Part shown: positions 6,478 through 10,140 of the stretch, piece by piece
How positions within the stretch are numbered: position 1 is the first letter of the stretch
Layout of the letters: every line of letters starts with the position of its first letter
Assembly: GCA_015492915.1 (NCBI GenBank)
Contig: WGED01000411.1
Location: forward strand, 1 to 10,140
DNA: 10,140 bases
Direction of reading: 5' to 3'
Origin: Cyclobacteriaceae bacterium
GTDB taxonomy: Bacteria > Bacteroidota > Bacteroidia > Cytophagales > Cyclobacteriaceae
Position numbers and translations under genes: made by a program
Notes under the pieces: generated by a model
Told to the model about the DNA's origin: nothing
What the model saw: only the letters and a program-made list of their open reading frames with translations
Databases searched by the model: none

Positions 6478-8004
6478 ATGAAAAATTTACTATTCTTTGT
6501 CGTCCTGATAGTTGCACCATATCTGGCGCTAGCCCAGCAGGATATCCGAATTGAATTTGCGAATAGCATCACCGAAAAAGACCTATACGATTACCTCAGT
6601 ATCCTGGCCTCAGATTCGCTGCAAGGACGTGAGACGGCCACTCCGGGTCAACAAATGGCCGCGTCCTTTGTTGAAAATCATTTCCGCAACGTCGGCCTCG
6701 AACCGTTGGTCGATACGCCCGATGGCAAATCCTATTACCAGCATTTTGATTTGATAAAAATCAACCCTTCCGTCGGCTACATCGTCGTAGACAAGGATAC
6801 TCTGAAAAACCTCCGGGATTTCCTTTACACTGGTCAGGAGACATTTGAACAGCCCGTTAGTTCTAAACCGATTTTTCTTGAGTATAATAAAAAGAAAGGC
6901 TTTGATGAAGCAGATATCAAAGGAAAGGACGTCATCATCTGTTGTGCAGGTAATCGCACCGAACGAAATGCCCGAAAAGCCGTGCTCACTGAAAGGGGGG
7001 CTAAAAATATCATTATCATCATGGATGAAAAAGTGATCCCTTTTGAAAAAACGATTAACCACTACAAGCGATACATGAGTCACGGCCGGCTGACATTTCC
7101 CGAAAGAGTAAAAATATCAAAAGGATACTTCCTGGTATCGCCTGCCACGGGCGCCCGGATGCTGGGCATTTCCCGGGCTGAGATGGAAAAGATGATGGAA
7201 AAATACCGTACCGGCAAACGTTATACCATAAAAAAGAAGTCCGTTAAAGAGATCAGTTTTTTCGTTAGTGCCGACATCGATACGGTGAGAACTGGCAACG
7301 TGCTGGCTGTAGTCGAAGGGTCGGACAAAAAAGATGAATACATCTTTGTAACGGCTCACTACGATCACCTGGGCACCCGGGACGGCAACATTTATAACGG
7401 CGCCGATGACAATGGTTCCGGTACCGCTGCCATCATGGAAATAGCCCAAGCCTTTGCGCTGGCAAAAAAAGCAGGACACGGTCCGCGCCGTTCCGTCGTG
7501 TTTATGGCCATGACGGGAGAAGAAAAAGGGTTGCTCGGTTCATCGTATTATGTCAGACATCCGGTGGTGCCTCTGGCAAATACCGTCGCCGACCTTAATA
7601 TCGATATGGTCGGGCGCATCGATCCGCAGCATAAGGACAGCGCTGATTATATCTACCTGATCGGGTCCGATAAACTTTCAATGCAATTACACAATATCAG
7701 CGAGCGCTGCAACGCCAAATATACACAGCTTGTTCTGGACTATACATACAACGATGAGAAAGACCCCAACAGGTTTTACTATCGCTCCGATCATTATAAT
7801 TTCGCGAAAAACGACATCCCCGTCATTTTCTATTTCAACGGTACACACGATGATTACCACCGTTATACGGATACAATTGACAAAATTGATTTTCCCTTGT
7901 TCCGAAAACGCACCCTCCTTGTATTTTTTACGGCATGGGAACTGGCCAATATGAAAGATCGCATCGTCGTGGACATCACAAAAGAAGCTACCGGTTCGGA
8001 ATAA
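6478..8004 (+). CDS. Secreted M28 family zinc peptidase (aminopeptidase-like) with PA-like insert
   Basis: This 508-residue protein has a Sec signal peptide (residues 1-19, ...YLALA-Q), so it is periplasmic or secreted. Residues about 30-100 hold the N-terminal M28 element (LYDYLSILASDSLQGRETATPG), and about 115-265 include a protease-associated-like insert (GFDEADIKGKDVIICCAGN). The catalytic domain runs from about 270 to 490. The co-catalytic two-zinc set is complete: His294 (TAHYDHLG), Asp310 (NGADDNGSGTA), Glu348/Glu349 (GEEKGLLGS; general base and ligand), Asp376 (NIDMVGR) and His461 (YHRYTDT). By family knowledge it removes N-terminal amino acids or acts on small peptides; the substrate is not predictable. 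Length is usual for Bacteroidota M28 proteins. The ATG at 6478 is the natural start because it directly precedes the signal peptide; no strong Shine-Dalgarno is visible. It is followed after 179 bases by another secreted protease gene on the same strand, possibly but not certainly co-transcribed. Confidence 0.95.
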   Translation: MKNLLFFVVLIVAPYLALAQQDIRIEFANSITEKDLYDYLSILASDSLQGRETATPGQQMAASFVENHFRNVGLEPLVDTPDGKSYYQHFDLIKINPSVGYIVVDKDTLKNLRDFLYTGQETFEQPVSSKPIFLEYNKKKGFDEADIKGKDVIICCAGNRTERNARKAVLTERGAKNIIIIMDEKVIPFEKTINHYKRYMSHGRLTFPERVKISKGYFLVSPATGARMLGISRAEMEKMMEKYRTGKRYTIKKKSVKEISFFVSADIDTVRTGNVLAVVEGSDKKDEYIFVTAHYDHLGTRDGNIYNGADDNGSGTAAIMEIAQAFALAKKAGHGPRRSVVFMAMTGEEKGLLGSSYYVRHPVVPLANTVADLNIDMVGRIDPQHKDSADYIYLIGSDKLSMQLHNISERCNAKYTQLVLDYTYNDEKDPNRFYYRSDHYNFAKNDIPVIFYFNGTHDDYHRYTDTIDKIDFPLFRKRTLLVFFTAWELANMKDRIVVDITKEATGSE

Positions 8005-8183
8005 AATGTCCATGAAAAATCATCGTTTTCCCATAGGTTTTCCGGCATAGCCCTTTGATGCTTAATTGGAAAATTTTAGGTTTTATCTCATCTTGCTTAA
8101 AGATTTAACGTACAGGACCATTTTTTTCAAACAACCTGTTTTTGAAAGCGTTTCATTGAGGCAGTGAATTTTCCCTTGAACGT

Positions 8184-9461
8184 ATGCATTTAAAAAGGAC
8201 ATATTTTAAAATTCTGTTAATTCTGACCTTTGTTGCGGGTTTATCGATCTGCAATGTATCCGCGCAGCAAAGTATTATCGGCCTCCACTTTGTGAAAACC
8301 AAGGCGAAAAAGGCCGATATCCGCTTTGAGTTGCTTCACAATCTTATTGTAGTTCCCGTATTTATCAATGGCTCGGATACCATGCGTTTTATTCTCGATA
8401 CGGGTGTGAGCCACACCATGATCACGAGCCTGACAGGCGTTCCGGGACTTTCGTTCAACTTTGCCCGGGAAATAAAACTGTACGGCCTGGGGCGTGAGGA
8501 AGAGATCGAGGCTTATCATTCATTCGGAAATATGATCGAATTGCCGGGCATCATGGGATTCAATCACAATATCATTATCCTCAAGGAAGAATTCGACTTC
8601 TTGTCATCAAGCCTCGGGGTTCAGATCCACGGCCTGATCGGCTACGACATGTTCGATAATTTTATCGTGGAAATCGACTACCGAAGCAAAAAGCTGACAT
8701 TGTATGACAGAACATATTTTCATGAACGGCGCAGAGAAAAACGACTGAAAAAAGCGCGCGTCCTCAACATTGAAGTCATTAGGAGAAAGCCCTATACTAC
8801 CGCCAGGATCATAGATAATGACAATAATGCCATGGACGTCAATCTGCTCGTCGATACCGGGGCCAGTCACGCGCTGTCCCTTTTTCGCTCGATGGATGAC
8901 CGTATAGTAATTCCCGAAAAAAACCTGTACACATACATAGGGCAGGGCCTGGGCGGAGAAATTTACGGTTATATCGCAAGGGTAAAAAGATTTGAACTTG
9001 ATGGCTTCAGGTTGAAAAAACCGGTTGTCACCTATCCCGACCTCACCTCAATTATGATTTCCGATACGAAAAACGAGCGCAGCGGCAGCATTGGCGCAGA
9101 TATACTCAAGCGCTTTACCGTGATCCTGGATTACCACCGGAATGAGATGTTGCTGGCGCCCAATGCGTATTACAAAAGTGACTTCAAGTATAACCTGAGC
9201 GGCATGGATGTCGCCACACCGGTACCCGGACTGCACATCTATAAAGTGGTGAAAGTACGCAGGGAATCTCCTGCGTGGATCGCCGGCATAGAAGAAGGCG
9301 ATCAGATCATTACGCTCAACGGCATCGATGTGGCGGAGTTGTCGCTTGGTTATATCGTCCAGATTCTTCAATCGAAACCCGGCCGCAGGGTGCATATCGG
9401 TATTATGCGAAACGGACAGACCCGTCTCGCCAAATTTACGCTTGAAGATCCGTTGAAATAA
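8184..9461 (+). CDS. Secreted tandem retropepsin-like aspartic protease with C-terminal PDZ domain
   Basis: This 425-residue protein has a Sec signal peptide (1-27, ...CNVSA-QQ). Two homologous retropepsin-like halves follow. Half 1 has FILDTGVSHT (catalytic Asp72 in DTG 72-74) and ends in HGLIGYDMFDNFIVEIDY (149-166). Half 2 has LLVDTGASHA (DTG 224-226) and ends in GSIGADILKRFTVILDY (301-317). Retropepsins act as dimers contributing one DTG each, so two intact DTG motifs in one chain suggest an intramolecular pseudo-dimer active site (inference). A PDZ domain covers about 340-420 (ESPAWIAGIEEGDQIITLNG), likely for binding exposed C-termini. Families recognised are Asp_protease_2-like and PDZ. 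A charged linker (ERRREKRLKKAR, 181-192) separates the halves. Upstream, 8005-8183 contains no gene and no clear promoter. It ends 32 bases from the convergent methyltransferase gene. The substrate is unknown. Confidence 0.9.
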   Translation: MHLKRTYFKILLILTFVAGLSICNVSAQQSIIGLHFVKTKAKKADIRFELLHNLIVVPVFINGSDTMRFILDTGVSHTMITSLTGVPGLSFNFAREIKLYGLGREEEIEAYHSFGNMIELPGIMGFNHNIIILKEEFDFLSSSLGVQIHGLIGYDMFDNFIVEIDYRSKKLTLYDRTYFHERRREKRLKKARVLNIEVIRRKPYTTARIIDNDNNAMDVNLLVDTGASHALSLFRSMDDRIVIPEKNLYTYIGQGLGGEIYGYIARVKRFELDGFRLKKPVVTYPDLTSIMISDTKNERSGSIGADILKRFTVILDYHRNEMLLAPNAYYKSDFKYNLSGMDVATPVPGLHIYKVVKVRRESPAWIAGIEEGDQIITLNGIDVAELSLGYIVQILQSKPGRRVHIGIMRNGQTRLAKFTLEDPLK

Positions 9462-9474
9462 TTATTCCGCAATT

Positions 9475-9489
9475 CCCGTCCCGGTCGGG
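9475..9489. terminator. Small GC-rich stem-loop between convergent genes
   Basis: CCCG (9475-9478) can pair with CGGG (9486-9489) across a 7-base loop in the 32-base gap between two converging genes, a position where a bidirectional terminator would be useful. The stem is only 4 bp and there is no strong T-run, so this is weak. Confidence 0.2.
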
Positions 9490-9493
9490 GTTG

Positions 9494-10140
9494 TCACATA
9501 CGGATTGCCTGAAAATAGAGTAATTCCCATGACATTTTAATCCCGTGCGCGTCAGGCTCATATCCGGCGTAATGCTTTATGCCCTTCAGCACTTCTTCAT
9601 CAGTGGCCATATCGAGTCCGAACAGATTTTTAGTGAAGTCCACCATTTCCTCCTCCGACACAAACCGCCAGTAGTGCCTCACGGGTATCGCCTGTTTCAC
9701 CTCCAGGCCGCAATTATTCATTGCTGCAATCACCTCTTCTTTTACAAGAAAATCCCCTTTATGCCCCATGCTGTTATAACTGTCTACAAATACATTGAGG
9801 AAAGGATCGGTCATGGAACCCTTTTCAACATCCGCAAGGGCGATTATTCCTCCTTTTTTTAAAAGACGGGCCGCTTCCCTGTAAAACTCGGTTTTATCTC
9901 TCAAATGATGGATGCCTGCCAGTGAATGAACCTTGTCAAACGTTCCGCCGGCTAAAGGGGTGTGAGTAATATCGCTGCACACCACATTGTCCTTTTCATC
10001 ACAATATGATAAAAATACCTGCGAAGAATCTACGAAAGTGATATGCACATTTTTATCAATAAAATTTCTGAGATAGCAGCCTCCGGAAGGAATGTCGATA
10101 AGGTGATCGCCATTGCGCAAATCAAGTAGGTTGATAAGGT
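9494..10140 (-). CDS. Class I SAM-dependent methyltransferase (Methyltransf_11-like), 5' end beyond window
   Basis: The visible 215 residues read in from the right edge. The frame stays open to base 10138 (LINLLDLRNGDHLIDIPSGG), so the TTG at 10120 is not the real start and the N-terminus is missing. The Rossmann-fold features are motif I LIDIPSGGCYL, the acidic residue after strand 2 (ITFVDSS), a strand 4 motif SDITHTPLAGGTFDKVHSLAGIHHL split across two elements, and the post-II helix and strand EAARLLKKGGIIALADV. Motif I is atypical: SGGCYL replaces the usual GCGTG-type loop. These folds transfer a methyl group from S-adenosylmethionine to small molecules, lipids or proteins; the acceptor here cannot be named. 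No signal peptide is visible in the part present, so it is presumably cytoplasmic. It is transcribed toward the retropepsin gene, and its upstream neighbours lie outside the window. Confidence 0.85.
   Translation of the reverse strand, partial: LINLLDLRNGDHLIDIPSGGCYLRNFIDKNVHITFVDSSQVFLSYCDEKDNVVCSDITHTPLAGGTFDKVHSLAGIHHLRDKTEFYREAARLLKKGGIIALADVEKGSMTDPFLNVFVDSYNSMGHKGDFLVKEEVIAAMNNCGLEVKQAIPVRHYWRFVSEEEMVDFTKNLFGLDMATDEEVLKGIKHYAGYEPDAHGIKMSWELLYFQAIRM

Noticed and set aside
9472..9496. Resemblance of the CCCGTCCCGGTCGGGG segment to the GC hairpin of the MITE, as a possible element fragment
   Set aside because: Only about 15 bases look alike; no other part of the element is present nearby.

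Overview
The window looks like chromosomal DNA from a member of the Bacteroidota, probably a saprophytic or host-associated polysaccharide and protein degrader. The evidence is a lipoprotein GH92 alpha-mannosidase with CHB_HEX_C-like and PA14-like C-terminal modules, a DUF6807 ('PmoA-like') secreted protein, a POT-family symporter, an M28 peptidase and a tandem retropepsin-PDZ protein, together with mostly weak Shine-Dalgarno sequences. This placement rests on protein families alone; no rRNA or other marker is present.

Layout. Bases 164-3031 (minus) encode the GH92 lipoprotein. Bases 3549-5764 (minus) hold a compact pair, the POT symporter followed by the DUF6807 protein. The DUF6807 gene appears to carry a one-base frameshift inside its signal peptide: the missing N-terminus is readable in another frame at 4428-4473. 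Two secreted proteases follow on the plus strand: an M28 zinc peptidase (6478-8004) and a protein with two DTG aspartic-protease half-domains plus a PDZ domain (8184-9461). A SAM-dependent methyltransferase (minus) runs in from the right edge and converges on the protease.

The most notable content is non-coding. Three copies of a 189-234 bp element lie at 3061-3252, 5789-6022 and 6079-6267. Each is bounded by CCC...GGG-type terminal inverted repeats of about 14-16 bp. Each is flanked by its own perfect 5-bp direct repeat (TTCAA, TTAAA and TTTAA), as expected of target-site duplications, so the elements look like a MITE family. They encode no transposase. Inside they fold into an 18-bp bulged stem and a GC-rich hairpin, and the diverged middle copy keeps pairing through compensatory or wobble changes. 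Two copies sit directly in front of the start codons of the GH92 and POT genes, so they probably form the leaders or promoter regions of those transcripts.

Functionally, the left half suggests capture and breakdown of mannose-containing glycans plus uptake of a small substrate, and the right half suggests extracytoplasmic proteolysis. No susC/susD pair, sigma/anti-sigma pair or hybrid two-component sensor is visible, so this is not a complete polysaccharide utilization locus within the window.
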